The notes: generated by a model not told the origin, from the letters alone. A DNA stretch of 64,000 bases from Meandrina meandrites (GCA_963693305.1 OY855906.1:2410501-2474500); one strand, 5' to 3'. Positions 45,263 through 57,446 are shown, counted from the first letter of the stretch. Numbers and translations are program-made.

Positions 45263-48200
45263 GCTTTCTTTGGCGGGATTGATTTTTACAACTACGCTCA
45301 GAAACACCTGTTGATTTGGTGTCGATCGATGAATCTTCCACCAGAAATTGCAAAATAGAAAGGCGAACAGCTAAAAACTTGACACTGAAAAACGGGTCCC
45401 AGTAATTTCGCCGGAGGCTTGCACAAGCTCCGAGTTCAAATGTAAGAAGTTCTGCGCGCTCTTGTGGGCCACTTGAAAGGAAAGATAAACTCTTCTTGAA
45501 TATTTAAACAAGCGGCTTTCGTAATTCGCAATTTATCGTCTCGATCAACTTGTGTTTTTTCGGTGGGACATATCCGCCGGCGGTAGTTTTTATAGCCTCA
45601 AGTGATTCCAAACCATGCCCTTTGTGACGGGTAATGAACTATTCTGTAGCTGTATAAACAGGACTGAAACAAGGAACAACATGTTCAATCTTTTGTCATT
45701 CCTTGTTCGATATATGCAAATCAGCAAAGCTACTCAGGTGGAGTCGCAAAAGAACAAATAAAACACCGACAAATAAAAGTGCAAACAAAACAGAAACGCC
45801 CGAAAAAGACTCGTGCATTGGGCAATAGCACTGATATGCGATTACTCAAGATAATAAATAGCTAGGAAAGAAATGAAATTATATATTTTTAACTTCTAGA
45901 GAAAAATGAGAATTCAAAACTTTAGCTAGCGCGACCTTTGCTAGCGCGCGCGCCGAGTTACAAGAATAGTTACGTACAAATTTAGGCTTTTTCGTTAAAA
46001 ATAACACCTGGAATACTTCCCATAGATAACGTGGGCTAACAAAGGTAATTGCGCAAAAACTGAAATTGTCCCGTCAACTGAGATAAACAAAGAAACAGAA
46101 CTTTACTTTTGACAAAGAAACCCAACTGTAATACAGATGTATATTTTAGTCTTCTCGGATAAGGACGATAAACTGAAGGCCCGTCTCCTACATCTTCACT
46201 GTTATGGTCAGCTGGGGACGAAAAGAATCCGAACACTCATTTGCAAAGAGTAGGGCACGAAGTTCTCGGTGTTGTGGTCTGGTCTATGCCTGGTTGGGGT
46301 GGAAAATGCTCGGAGATATCAGTTTTGATAAAGCTACTTCACAAATCCGGGGGTAAATAAAGTAGTCATGTCATAATCATATCATTGCAGAAACTGCGAA
46401 ACCGGCGCTTGGACGCGCTTTAATAATATTTTGCGCGCTATTAATTTTTGAAGGTTTTTTAAATAAAATTGCAAGAAGTTCACGACCCGACGACGCCGTT
46501 TTGTTTCTCGACTCAACACAGGAACTTTCCTTCAATAAATTAGGCATGGATTACACGCGTTGCTGGTTATAGACACTTAGTTTTGAAAGTTACTGATCTC
46601 TATATATTTTGCCCTGATCTGTGATCGGTGAACTAAGAATAAGTTCATCCTCATATGATCGACTTAGGGAAGAAGTTTATACAGAGAGTTTTGGCTGCTT
46701 TCTTACAAAATTAGAGTGTTTTGTGGCATTTCCAACTGGATCTTCTATATCCACAAAATGTTATCGAGACGGCCTCAGTTTTATGATTGCGACCCCCCGC
46801 CGCTACTGGAAAAAAAATATAATATAAAAGTTTGGAAGGACGTTGCAACAGCAGCAGTTTGAAAAGGACAAAATGAAATGAAATAAAAGAAAAGTGCGTC
46901 CCACATTTCATTAATTGTTTCATCGTGATGGTTCAAAAGAAAAACTTAAGTAACCTTTCAGCGCCAAATCTGGTGTGTGTTGACCGGCAGGCGAGCTTTC
47001 ACAAAATTTGAAACAAGTTGTCTGAAGCGAAGCTAAACATACTTGTTTTGAAAATAACAACTAATTAATCATGACTATTTCTTTTTTTACTGGCTGAAAC
47101 CTGACATAACATTGATTCAAACAGTATGATCATCTATCTCTTCAGAAACTCGAAGTCTGTTTTGTAATCTCCCTTGCATTGATTCACTTAATGTTTGCAC
47201 AACCAACATCATTACTCCAAAGAGGAGGCGTATTCTTTAGACTGGAGAGTTAATCAACATTGGCAAAATAATAAAAAGACTTAATCCTTTTTCCTGAACC
47301 AATTTGGACAAGTGTCTCAATTTATTCGGATCCAATTCATCCTGTCGGTGAAACTTTCAGTTTAACTGTCAACTGCGTACAGGCAACTTTTTTACGATGC
47401 TGGGGAAAAGGATGGAGATTTTTTAATCGCATAATAGCCCGTTTTATGCCGACTTCCCGTGATAATTAGTGGTGTGAAACAACAGGTGAATAAAAGAACC
47501 ATTTATTTCATTTTCTGGCAAAAGCAGAATTTGACCACCCCTAGATAAAAAGTCTCAGTTTTTATCTTTAAGCATTTTTGTCAGTTAAAACGTCTTACAA
47601 AATAATCGGTATATTAACAATCACAAACTCCTGGCGTCGTCGCAGGAAGAAGAAAAACATCGACAATGTCCCGCCTAAGGTTATTGTCTAAACCAAAACA
47701 ATCACGAAAACATGCTAAACAAAACGGCCCTCAATCACACGCTTCTTTATTCAGTGTAACAAGAAAACATTCTTGAAAACCTGGCAAAACATTCTCCAGC
47801 AAACGAGGCACCTGCAACTAATCGACACCTCGACTCGTGTCATTTGTTAAGCGCCTCGACAACTGTTTTCAAAGAGACACGTGCCTTTCGCGTGTGACAC
47901 GCGCCGTGGAACGATTGCGATTGCCAGTTCGCTGGCAGAACAATTAATTTGCGCAGGCACGTGCCCCATCAAAGGTAAACCCATTCAAAGTACAATACAG
48001 CATTTAAATGGGTTATACCTGCATTGAAAAGATTTCTTAACCTGTTAACTGTGAGAAAAGCTAGGTGTAGATCATCGAAGACAATATTTGAGCAATAGTT
48101 AGCTAGAAATGGGGGTAGGAGCCACTTATTACTTTCAGTTTGACTTCACTTTGATAAAAAAAAAAAACAAATAGCAGTGATTTCGAAGTGATTTTAGACT

Positions 48201-49239
48201 AAAAACAATTCTAGAAGACGTTACCGTGAACGACGTCCCAAGACTGAATCAGATGTTTAGTCCACAAACTAAAACCACTCGCTTATAACCATGATTACTT
48301 TTAACCAGACTGTGACTTCGGACAAACACCTAACATTATGTAAACTGGAAACCACGTTATTTCATTAGAGACGTTTTTTTCACGTGGTTCTGGTCGCACA
48401 AAGAATCATCACCTGTTCCACGATCAGACGGCTGGTCCGCGGATAGCGTTGGAGGACAAAGTTTGTGGATTTCCATTTTTAATTTCAGACTCTAAATTTA
48501 CAACTAAGATTATTTACAACTTAGATCACGATCTATTTTCATCAGCTTCGCCCTTTGATCGGAAAACACAAACGGTCGAATTCACGGTCACGCTAGTCAC
48601 GAATAAACAAGGGCGCATAAGGACCTGATCACACTCCAGCTGATTCTTTTCTTATTCTCGTCACCCGTTTGTTTGACATTGTATTGATTTTGTAAAGAGA
48701 AATTAGTTTTTGATCACTCTTGGATACGAAGAGTTAACTAGGTGATGGACATGCAAATGGAGAATTCAGCAAAAGCAAAATCAAACGAAGTTGAAAAACA
48801 CCCAAAAAGGTCTGGGCTGACTCGTCCACAAATAAACGTAGAACTTTAAAAATTTGACAAAAAACTGACTTAAATTCAGAAAACAACACTGCGATCATCT
48901 TTATTGTAGCCAAGTGGGATTTAAACTCATCGAGCACGTACATAATGTTCAAACTTATATAAAGAAACAGGTTGATCATTCATTGTCAGGATTTCTCGTG
49001 ACGACCTCGTGGAAGCCCCATCTGATAAAATATCATTCGGTGCATTGCCATCTTGTACTAGCTTTTATGACAGTAAAGGGAAATTTGACATGAATAAGAC
49101 CTTAACTTGTATTTACAAAGGAAAAGTTTATGGAGTTTACAGTCGTTGTGTATTTATTCGCAGCTGCCACCGCAAAGTCAGTTAATGCAGATCTTTTGTG
49201 CGGCCAGAAAAGACGGAAGACGCGGTGTTACGGGTCTTT

Positions 49240-49780
49240 ACAAAGTGCGAGCCAGCGAATTATGCGAGCCATTCCGGTTAGCCTACAGTTAGCTTAGGTA
49301 GCTTGCAGTTAGCTTTTATATTGGGATAAGGGACTTCTGGCTCGCACGGTTCACATGACTCGCGAGTCATGCAAACAATTCCCTCTCTCCTCCTTCGGTG
49401 GAGGGGGAGAAGGCGAAAATCACGAAAAGTGAAAAATAGGCTTCGCGCGCTTACTTTTAACCTCTCCTCAGGCTCCGCGCGCTTACTTTTAACCTCTCCC
49501 CAGGCTTCACGCGCTTACTTTTAACCTCTCCCCATTTCCCAGCCGGTACGAAAAAAACAGAGAGATCTCTGAGGAGGAGAGAGAGTTATTCTGGTTACCC
49601 TAAATGACACATTGGTTAGCTCGAATAGTACTCCGGTTAGCCTAAATAGCTTCGGTTAGCCTGCAGTTAGTTTAGGTAGCTTGCGGTTGGCTTTTGTATT
49701 GCCGGGATATGGGATTTCTGGCTCACACAGTTCACATGGCTCGCGAGTCATGCGAGCCATTCCGGTTAGCCTAAAAAGCA
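49240..49780. repeat. repeat with GGTTAGCCT minisatellite units, copy 1
   Basis: Two blocks (49245-49375 and 49615-49775) share CGAGCCATTCCGGTTAGCCT, TAGGTAGCTTGCAGTTAGC or variants, and GACTCGCGAGTCATGC. The GGTTAGCCTAAATAGC unit is repeated imperfectly. The same family is at 51725-52030, and the core unit is inside the element at 24176-24353. Confidence 0.6.
49439..49534. repeat. 3 x 32-bp tandem repeat
   Basis: Three adjacent 32-bp units starting GGCTTCGCGCGCTTACTTTT and ending AACCTCTCCCCA, differing at only a few positions. They lie between the two minisatellite blocks. Confidence 0.85.
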
Positions 49781-49970
49781 AACATACCATTTATTTGACC
49801 ACAGATACTAGTGGGATGAAGACCGCTTCTTTCGCCCGTTCAAAAACAAGTTACAAAATGATTCTGAAGGCATTCAAAAATAAAATACAGAAGAACATCT
49901 GATAATACGTCCCTCTAAAGAATAAAACCACAGGCTTATATTTGGATTTTCTTTTTAATAAAAGAACATA

Positions 49971-49976
49971 TTTATT
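49971..49976 (-). terminator. candidate poly(A) signal of OSTM1
   Basis: AATAAA on the minus strand about 375 nt after the OSTM1 stop codon. It is the clearest hexamer downstream, although a longer or shorter 3' UTR is possible. Confidence 0.4.
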
Positions 49977-50351
49977 CAGGTCATCATGTCTTGATGACCA
50001 TCAGCTTACTGTCAAAATTTAATGGCCTTGTTGCAGATAAGAGTTATTTTGTATAGTAACAGGCACATTAAAAACTCTTTTTTAAATAAGCAATTCTTGG
50101 TATTTTGATTGAGCTTGATTGCAAAGCTAAAATCTTTTCTGTGTACCATAATTGTTACTGTGACATACTCTTTTGATTTCTGGAATTCAGAAGTCCTGGG
50201 TTTTTTTTGTTGTTTTTTTTTGTACAAAACTGTTTCTGCTTTCTGCTTCCTCAAGTGCTCAGAATTACTGGAAATGAGTAGACCTGTAGCATGATTAAGC
50301 CAGCCTTTGAGCAAATCAAAATTAATGGCCCGCGACAGGCTGCCTCGGCTT

Positions 50352-50413
50352 TCATGATCCGGATCGGTGATTGACGCTTTCTGATTTTGTTTGACTAACC
50401 CTCAAGGAGGTTC
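50352..50413 (-). CDS. OSTM1 terminal exon 5
   Basis: 62-nt exon (CCAG/GAACC acceptor) encoding TSLRVSQTKSESVNHRSGS and TGA at 50352-50354. It was found by following phase 1 from exon 4. The short, Ser- and basic-rich tail resembles the end of human OSTM1. Confidence 0.8.
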
Positions 50414-53400
50414 CTGGAAAGAATAGAAATGATGATTAAAAAAATGTATAAATCAAAAATGAATAGTACAAAAATGATATGAATAAGTATTAAACAATTT
50501 AATTAAAATAATTACCATTAAATGTTTCTTTATACAACAATGACTAGATTTCTGCAAACCCAAATTTGCAATTAGCCAATCAGAAGCCTTGTCTGATGCC
50601 CTGATTTTCTGTAATATTAAGCCACTGAGGTGATGTTGCCACAATTTTAGCCAAAATATAGACCTTTTTTCACCATAATCACCATCATGGTGACCATTTT
50701 GATTTCTACTGTTTTGCAAGACATTATGGTATGTTCAGGGGCAAATCAATATATATTTGCCCCGCTGGGCATCCCATAAGAGCTTCTTGAAACAATAGAA
50801 TTCAAGATGGTCACCGTATTGGTAAAAAGGTCCATTTGGGCCACTAGGTAAATACCTCATATTTGTACTTTTTTGGTATGCTTTGACAACACATCAGGCT
50901 CGTTTGCTCTCTATTTCCAGGCTAGACTACATCATAACAAAACATCATTCTCATTTCTAGAGGCCATGATCCTTCTGGTCTGCACCAGGGATTGAGACCG
51001 ACCTCTGGCTGCCTCAGGCACTGGAAGTCCGTAAATCTGAGAAATCTGATTGGCTGAAAAATTCTGAGTGAGTACTCTGCGCATGCTCAGAAATTGGGAG
51101 CAGCCAGGTCTCAATCCCTGGCACAGACCAGAAGGATCGTGGGCTCTAGGGACGAGAATGACTTAAATATAACCATGGCCCCAGCATAGTCACTGATTCG
51201 CCGCCAAAGCACACCAAATGGTAGGATTAGTAGGAATGTCTGCAAGGACAACAGTGAGTGTGAACACATTGTTGTGTGCCTTGATGCATATTTTTTATTG
51301 AAAACAGCTCATGAGCTCATAACTTACAATTCTCTGGTTCATTGAAAATAAAACACAGTTTGCTAATCACGTAATCTTGAAAACGTCTCCTACCTGTTTT
51401 CTTGTCACTGGAAGCACCTTGCAGTTTCACAGATGTGTAAAAAATAATGGGAAGGAAGCAGAAAAACACCGTAAGAGCCACAACAGACACCAGATCTGTG
51501 TGTATCTTGACACAGTGAAAGTTGTTACTCCAACGTTGCCGAGTATAATTCATCTGAAGTAAAAAGAACAAAGTGAATTATTGTCAAGCTGCTGCAAAGT
51601 GCTTTGTAAAGAAAATATTATGAACAAGCATTCAACTGGCTATCTTCCAATGGAAATGGATTTTGCACTATTTTAATTGGCAATTTAAAAATTGTTCATT
51701 TTCATACCAAGATCTTGACAAAGTGCGAGACAGTGAGTCATGCAAGCCATTCCACTTAGCCTAAATAACGCATTGGTTGGCCTCGATAGCATTCTCGCTA
51801 GCTTACAGTTAGCCTAGGTAGCTTGTGGTTGGCCTTTTTTACTGGGATATGGGATAATTTCAGGCTCGCATGGTTCACATGTCTCGAGTCATGCGAGTCA
51901 TGCAAGCCATTCCGGTTTGCATAAATTACACACTGGTAAGCCTAAAAATAACTACGGGTAGCCTAAATAGCACTCTGGTTAGCCTACTATTAGTGTAGCA
52001 GCTTGCAGTTAGCCTTTTTATTGGGATTAGAGATTTCTGGCTTACATGGCTCATGACCCAAATTTAGTTGAGGTTGAGTTGACCTCAAGAGGATGTATAT
52101 GTTACAGGTCAAAATTAGCTTCAGGTCATTTTTTTCAACCTAGGTTATTTTTTTTTAACCTAGCTTATTTTTGTTATATATACTAGGTTAATAAGTCGAA
52201 AATAAATTAAAAACACCTCCCCTCCCTTGCTATCTCCAAACCCCCATCCTTACTTACCCCCTCCCTGCTGTCTGCTATTTTTCCCTCCTAAGTAGTGTCA
52301 TCTATTTTTTTTTTCTTTTTACTTACCTACACTTATAGGATTTGAACTCTCAACCTCCAGATTTGCTGTCCAACCCCTTATCCACTTTGCCACATAGGAA
52401 ATGCTGGGTGAACCACTATTTTTTTAAAAATATATGACTCCAATCCAAACCCTAACCCTAATAATAACCCTAAATTCTACCTAGGTTGAAAAAACTAACC
52501 TAGATTAAAAATAATTTAACCTGAATTTAAATTTAACCTGTAACATATACATCGTACAACTGATGCTATATTGTGTTGCAACCCTGCAACTTGCATTTAA
52601 CTGTGTATTAGTTTTGTAACCAAACACCCATCGTGATTGTGGTAGCACTGTGTGCTTAGTACATACTTACAGAGGCAGATACATCAGCACAAACTTTGTA
52701 TTCTTGAGAGTCTGACACAGCTATTTTCCTGTAAGATGCGTCAAGCGCGCGATATGATTTGTTACAAGCATCACATACACTTAGTACTTCAGAAGTGTTA
52801 GCAGCTGTATGGTTCACTGACACAGGAAGTATGTGGATCTGTGAAAAAAATGCAGAAATACATTTACTAATAAAAACCTCTTGGTTCATCTAGAATAAAG
52901 GGAGCTATCCTGAGAAATTGGCTGGAACATTGCCTGATACTTAGCCAATGAGGCCGTAGGCCAAGTTGGCTAAAATGAGACGATATTCCACAAGATGGCC
53001 TGCGAATACAGCCGCCTCTCATCGCTCCCAGCCGGTTTGGCATTTCGCGAGAGAGACGTCTGCGATTCACGGCCAAAAATTCCATACTGATGACGTTAAC
53101 CGCTAATTAGATTTCTGGAACACACGCAGTTGGTCTCGCATAATCAATGTCTTCATTTTCAGTTGCCCATTGCTAGCTCACTGCTCGAAGAGTAGATACA
53201 TTGAATAATATTAATGATTGAACACAAACACTTTCAAGGCAGACAAAGACACATAAATACACAGCAGACACCCTTGTAACGAGAATCCCTATAAGAGTTG
53301 CACATAAGCTAAGATTTGAAAAACGAAGCTGATTTAGTATAAAATCTCGCTAATTCTTTTCTGTAGCCCCTGTTCATTAAATTATGTTTGTCTGTAGAAT

Positions 53401-53965
53401 TTATACTTCGTAACCGTCCTTTCAGATTATTCGCATTTCATATTTTGTTGGCTGTACCTTTTGTGATTTTGTCGGCGTATGTGTCAACAAAACACACAGG
53501 TGTCAAAATTTATGTGAACGTTTTGAAATGGCTGCAGTGGCGGATCCTTCCTGAAAGTCTTTAAAGATGTTCAAGAAGCACCCTGCTTAAGTCTTCCAAC
53601 AGTAAGGTATGAAGTAAGAAATCAGAGAAATGTAAGTTTTAAGTTATTGCTCCGGTGTATCTTCATAATCCTGCCGCCCGCCACCCGGTGTACTTTTGGT
53701 CCACAATAACACCCGGCGTTGACCCCGCGTTATATTTCACATACATTATGCAAATTACCCAGTTGACCAATAAGCGCTCCTGTCCGGATTCCGGACAGAT
53801 TTACGCCATCAGTATGGAATTTCTTGCCGCGAATCGCAGACGTCTCTCCTCGCATTTCGCACGTAGTAGCGGGAGCGAGTGAGAGGCGGCTGTATTCGCA
53901 GGCTATCCACAAGATTGAGCAGGATAATTGCTTTATTATTCAACAAATTGTCATCAAAACAGATT

Positions 53966-54003
<38 letters not shown>

Positions 54004-56526
54004 GTAGCAAGAAAAACTGTGATTGTGCAGCCATGGAAGATTTCAGGCAAATCTTGGCAAGCTACGTATATCGCAGGATATCTATTATGTACGGATGACA
54101 GATAACAATGACTTTCTGACCATATATGGGTGAATTTGTTAAATAATAATGCTATATTATAATACATAATATAGCACTTACATAACAATAAGACTTAAAC
54201 AGAAAGAGAAGGCATTCAAATCTCTATCAACATTGGTGAAGCAACAAGGGTCCATATAGTATCCTCGCTTGCCTTGCAAGGGCCCAGGCAAATTGTCTAA
54301 TGACTGAGTTGGGATTTTTTAACACATTCCTGTTCTATTTGTAATATTTGTTTCCTTATTTACAGTGTCCACAATTAGTACAACAGTGCTAAATACTCTG
54401 ACACTTAAATACAGTGATTTAACTGAATAATAAAAAGTCAACAAAAACACAATGAAGCAATGATGCAAATTCCCTGGGCAAGCAAAATTTTTAAAAGAGC
54501 TGCTTGATTGTCTGATTCCTGAAGGGCAAGCTGGAATTCAAGTTTTTTTTTTTCAAGCTCCGAGAACTATAAATGGCATACAAACATGAGTTAAGTGCCA
54601 AGTTTGAAAGAAACAGTTCAACATCTGCTTCAAATGTTGCATTCAAAAGTGGCTACAACATTTCCTGACATCTATATTGCTGGGCTGTGATTGCCTATTT
54701 CATGCTGGGGTTGGGGTGGGGAGCTAAACAAGAGAGGACAGAATGCTCATTGTCACACTTGGGAGTGTACACTCAGGTGTACAGTGTTTTAGCCATCAAC
54801 TAGAAGGTCTTGTCTAGGGTTGCATGTCATTTATAAAAAAATTCTATCATACTGTGCAGATATGTCCAGGATTGAATGATAATGAGATACACATTCTTTA
54901 TAATAAGCATCACAAAGTGTCTTCACTGATAAAAGTTCACCTAAACACACATTATTGTGTCAAATAAGAGGTGGTATAAAAATGATCAATAATCCAGTCA
55001 TATAGAAAGTATTTCCTAAAAATACCTGCATTCAATCGTGGACATAAGAGCCCTGGCTGATTTTAATGTTGTGAACAAACAACTGGAATATTACCCTGGA
55101 GTTATTATAGAAACAGTGCTCTACAACATCCAACTTCTGAAAGAAATGCACAATTTCTGGTTTTATTTCCTTAGGTGTACCATCTTCAGAATTGTTAAAG
55201 CAAGCTAAAAAAGAGAAAAGGAGAGATACTGTTTGTGAGTTTCAAACAAATCATAAAATGAATCTATACCATGTGTAATCAGTGGATGCTGGCAGATATG
55301 GTTGCATTGTTGATATTAAGATCTCTGATAAATTAGCCTGGATTTTGTTATAATATTTTGTCTGGAAAACCCTGATAATCAAGAAATTTGTTGTTTCTCA
55401 ATGTATGGTTCCAGAAAATATCCATCCCCCCCCCCACAGAAGGGATTGGAAATTCCGGGGAGGAGGGCGGGTCTCAACGACCCAAAAATTTAAAGCAATG
55501 TATGGAGCTAAATTGGAATTTCCGGAGGGGTGGGGGGGTCATAGGGCAAATCCCTTCCGTGGGGGGTATGGATATTTTCTGGAACCACACAATTGTCACA
55601 AACTTTCTCGACATTTGTAACACAATGTCATAGATTTCCCTGACACCATCACTGTGTTGTTCCAGAAAATATCCATACCCCTCCTACAGAAGGTTTTTTC
55701 CAGTTAAGCCCCATACATTCCTTTTAAAATTTTGGCTTTCAAGAGCTCCCACCCCCTCAGAATTTCCATTGACCTTCCATGGGGTGGGTATGGATATTTT
55801 CTGGAACTGCACATTGTAACACACTGTTAGTAAGCATGTCACAGTACCCTGTTTACTTCCGAGGGCTCTACACCTTTGTTCAAAGCTGCTGTAATCTCAG
55901 TTGAGTCTGCATTATTTTCTTTTGTTAATAAGGTGTATGAGCAAGGCAAAAATGATCAAAACATTGGTTAATTCAATGCATGATTCTTTTCCCTTGTTTG
56001 TGTCAGAACACGGAAATCTGTAATAACAGGTATTCTAGTTTAGCATCTCCCGCCAATACCGATACATGAATACATTGAAATGGTGACAGCGGTGCTGACA
56101 ACTAGAAGTTGTTATAATTATGATTTCAAATTTTTAGATTTGTTTGAACTAAATTTTACTAGGCTCATGCTGTCAAGTTGCTCTCATACCTGGGCAGTTT
56201 GAACTTTCCCAAAGATCCACCACAAAGTCATAGGCAGATTCCACAATTTGGTACTTTTCCGCCATTATCAAGTCATCGTGGCATCCTTTTCGTACGATCT
56301 CTCTGTGCCCATTCAAAGCTGTCACGTAAACTTCCTCGCAAACACAACAAAACCGAAATGGCCGAGAATTGCTGACGGCGCAATAAGTGTAGTTCGAAAC
56401 CACCTCAGCAAACTTCTTCAAAAGTTTAGGGCATTGCTCTGTTTGAAGTGAAGAAGAAGCGAGTATTCCGGTTTGCCAAGCTAAAACAAATATGCTCGAA
56501 TGTAGCAGTAAAACAATGTTCGCCAT
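50352..56526 (-). CDS. OSTM1 (osteopetrosis-associated transmembrane protein 1), 5 exons
   Basis: OSTM1 is the obligatory, heavily glycosylated beta subunit of the lysosomal 2Cl-/H+ exchanger ClC-7. The exons are 56526-56190, 55204-55095, 52838-52671, 51553-51394 and 50413-50352. All have GT/AG sites and matching phases; the total is 278 aa (human about 334). Visible parts are a signal peptide (MANIVLLLHSSIFVLAW), a Cys-rich luminal domain (CAVSNSRPFRFCCVCEEVY, SNCPACFNNSEDG, VCDACNKSYRALD, NFHCV), sites for N-glycosylation (NYT, NNS, NHT, NTS, NYT), one membrane helix (about 232-247) and a short Ser/Arg-rich cytosolic tail. The ATG at 56526 is chosen; the earlier GTG at 56544 is not a start. 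The helix aligns with the human one. Confidence 0.92.
50946..51160. mobile_element. hairpin MITE in OSTM1 intron 4
   Basis: ATTCTCATTTCTAGAGGCCA through ATTGAGACC is mirrored by GGTCTCAATCCCTGG through CGAGAAT. The arms are about 50 bp with several mismatches, around a 115-bp centre. Confidence 0.65.
51394..51553 (-). CDS. OSTM1 exon 4, transmembrane helix
   Basis: MNYTRQRWSNNFHCV followed by a 22-residue hydrophobic helix (LVSVVALTVFFCFLPIIFYT) and KLQGASSDKKT. It aligns with the human segment that reads M-N-x-T-R then a helix with FLP. The exon starts with an ATG in the middle of the protein, which is not a translation start. Confidence 0.92.
51725..52030. repeat. repeat with GGTTAGCCT minisatellite units, copy 2
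   Basis: Shares GAGTCATGCAAGCCATTCC, GGTTAGCCTACTATTAG, TAGGTAGCTTGTGG and TATTGGGATTAGAGATTTCT with 49240-49780, at lower identity. It lies in OSTM1 intron 3. Confidence 0.55.
52092..52553. mobile_element. MITE with about 70-bp inverted repeats and a captured tRNA-like segment
   Basis: GATGTATATGTTACAGGT to CAACCTAGGTTA pairs with its inverted counterpart at 52483-52553. Near the middle (52330-52400) the minus strand carries a tRNA-like relic with box B-like GAGTTCAAATCC. Located in OSTM1 intron 3. Confidence 0.62.
52920..53925. repeat. inverted pair of a 150-bp dispersed repeat
   Basis: 52935-53092 and 53780-53925 are inverted copies. Shared phrases include CATCAGTATGGAATTT, GCGAATCGCAGACGTCTCTC and GAGGCGGCTGTATTCGCAGG. 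They flank 700 bp of unrelated sequence in OSTM1 intron 2, which could be one foldback element or two insertions. Confidence 0.55.
53971..54002 (+). repeat. (AAT)n microsatellite
   Basis: Eleven perfect AAT/ATA trinucleotide units in OSTM1 intron 2. Confidence 0.9.
55405..55590. mobile_element. MITE with TTCCAGAAAATATCCATAC ends, copy 2
   Basis: Inverted ends GGTTCCAGAAAATATCCATC and GTATGGATATTTTCTGGAACC, with C- and G-rich internal arms (GGAATTTCCGG-type). It lies 65 bp from a third copy in OSTM1 intron 1. Confidence 0.75.
55655..55810. mobile_element. MITE with TTCCAGAAAATATCCATAC ends, copy 3
   Basis: TTCCAGAAAATATCCATACC and its inverted counterpart bound 155 bp. It is closely related to the copies at 55405-55590 and 28770-28937. 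Confidence 0.75.
56190..56526 (-). CDS. OSTM1 exon 1, signal peptide and first Cys cluster
   Basis: Encodes the signal peptide, then LLKKFAEVVSNYTYCAVSN and RPFRFCCVCEEVYV, which match the first part of the luminal domain of vertebrate OSTM1. LIMAEKYQIVESAYDFVVDL follows, then SNCP. The donor is CCAG/GTATGA in phase 1. Confidence 0.9.
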
Positions 56527-56613
56527 CTTTACAAAAATTTGCACAAGCTGTCAGGCGACATTGCAGAATGGAGGAGTGGAAAGAAAACTGGGCGCGAATA
56601 AGTCATCCATATA

Positions 56614-56620
56614 TCACGTG
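56614..56620. promoter_or_regulatory. TCACGTG E-box upstream of OSTM1
   Basis: TCACGTG sits 88 bp upstream of the OSTM1 ATG. CACGTG boxes with flanking TC/GA are the core of CLEAR/M-box sites bound by the MiT/TFE factors (TFEB, MITF), which control vertebrate lysosomal genes including Ostm1. The neighbouring GTGACGTC (56626-56633) is a CRE half site. Functional use here is inference. Confidence 0.45.
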
Positions 56621-57442
56621 TCGAGTGACGTCTTGCCTTAAAATTTCTGAGTCGCCTTTTGTCCAGTCTTTGACCTTGCTTTCAAAACGAGTCTTTTATT
56701 TTAAGACGGAATCCACCAGGACGTCGAGTAATATTAATTTAAGTTGGACAAAAATCGAGAACCAGAATAATTTAAATCCTATTGCGTTATTTTCTACCCT
56801 AAATAAAAGGTAAAGATGTAAGTAATAATCCCTGATAACACCGACAACAATTTCTTATCAGAGTCTTAGAAAATGAATTTCAAAGTTCACAAGGTATAGG
56901 CAAATTCTCACGTGCAGCCATTTTGTAAAATCGTCTTTAAGCGATTCAGTGGAATTCAGTGGAAAAGTCGAAATTTGTTTTCGGTGTTTGGTGTTGTTAG
57001 AAAAGATTTCTTTTGATAAGATATTTGAAGCAGCAACACAAAAGTTTGCAATAAGGTGTAAATAATTTTGGTACAACAATTTCTTATCAGAGCCTGAGAA
57101 AATGAAATTCAAAGTTCACAAGCTATAGGCAAAAGCTCACGTCTTTTAAGCGATTTAATGGAATTCAGCGGAACTTCGAAATCGGTTTTCGATGTTTGGT
57201 GTTGTTAGAAAAGATTTCTTTTGATAAGATATTTGAAGCAGTAATACAAGAGCTTGCAATAAGGTGTAAATAATTTTGGTACATAATTTTGTCCAATAAC
57301 TACTCGAAGTCCTGGCGGATTCCGTCTTAAAAACTTTTCATATGAAAATGAGTTTGATTTGCATGAAAATTAACGTCAAGTAAACCACTGTTTCATGTGA
57401 ATAGTTTCACATAACACCTGGGGCAAAAGCAACTCGGAAATG

Positions 57443-57446
<4 letters not shown>

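Larger units (their letters stand above)
45308..49970. other. gene-poor intergenic region
   Basis: No gene is supported. 45930-45955 has a GC-rich CTAGCGCG cluster. 49240-49780 holds a repeat with GGTTAGCCTAAATAGC-like units and a 3 x 32 bp tandem repeat. The 2.7 kb from 46300 to 49000 is AT-rich, with only short chance ORFs. Confidence 0.45.

Noticed and set aside
46036..46236. 66-codon minus-strand ORF starting MFGFFSSPADHNSED.
   Set aside because: No recognisable family, no supporting splice partner and typical chance length for this region.
49439..49534. CRISPR-like spaced repeats.
   Set aside because: The three 32-bp units are directly adjacent with no spacers, and the genome is animal. 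It is an ordinary tandem repeat.
56448..56813. 121-codon plus-strand ORF across the OSTM1 start region.
   Set aside because: It overlaps OSTM1 exon 1 in antisense and its upstream region; the sequence has no protein-like conservation that I can see.
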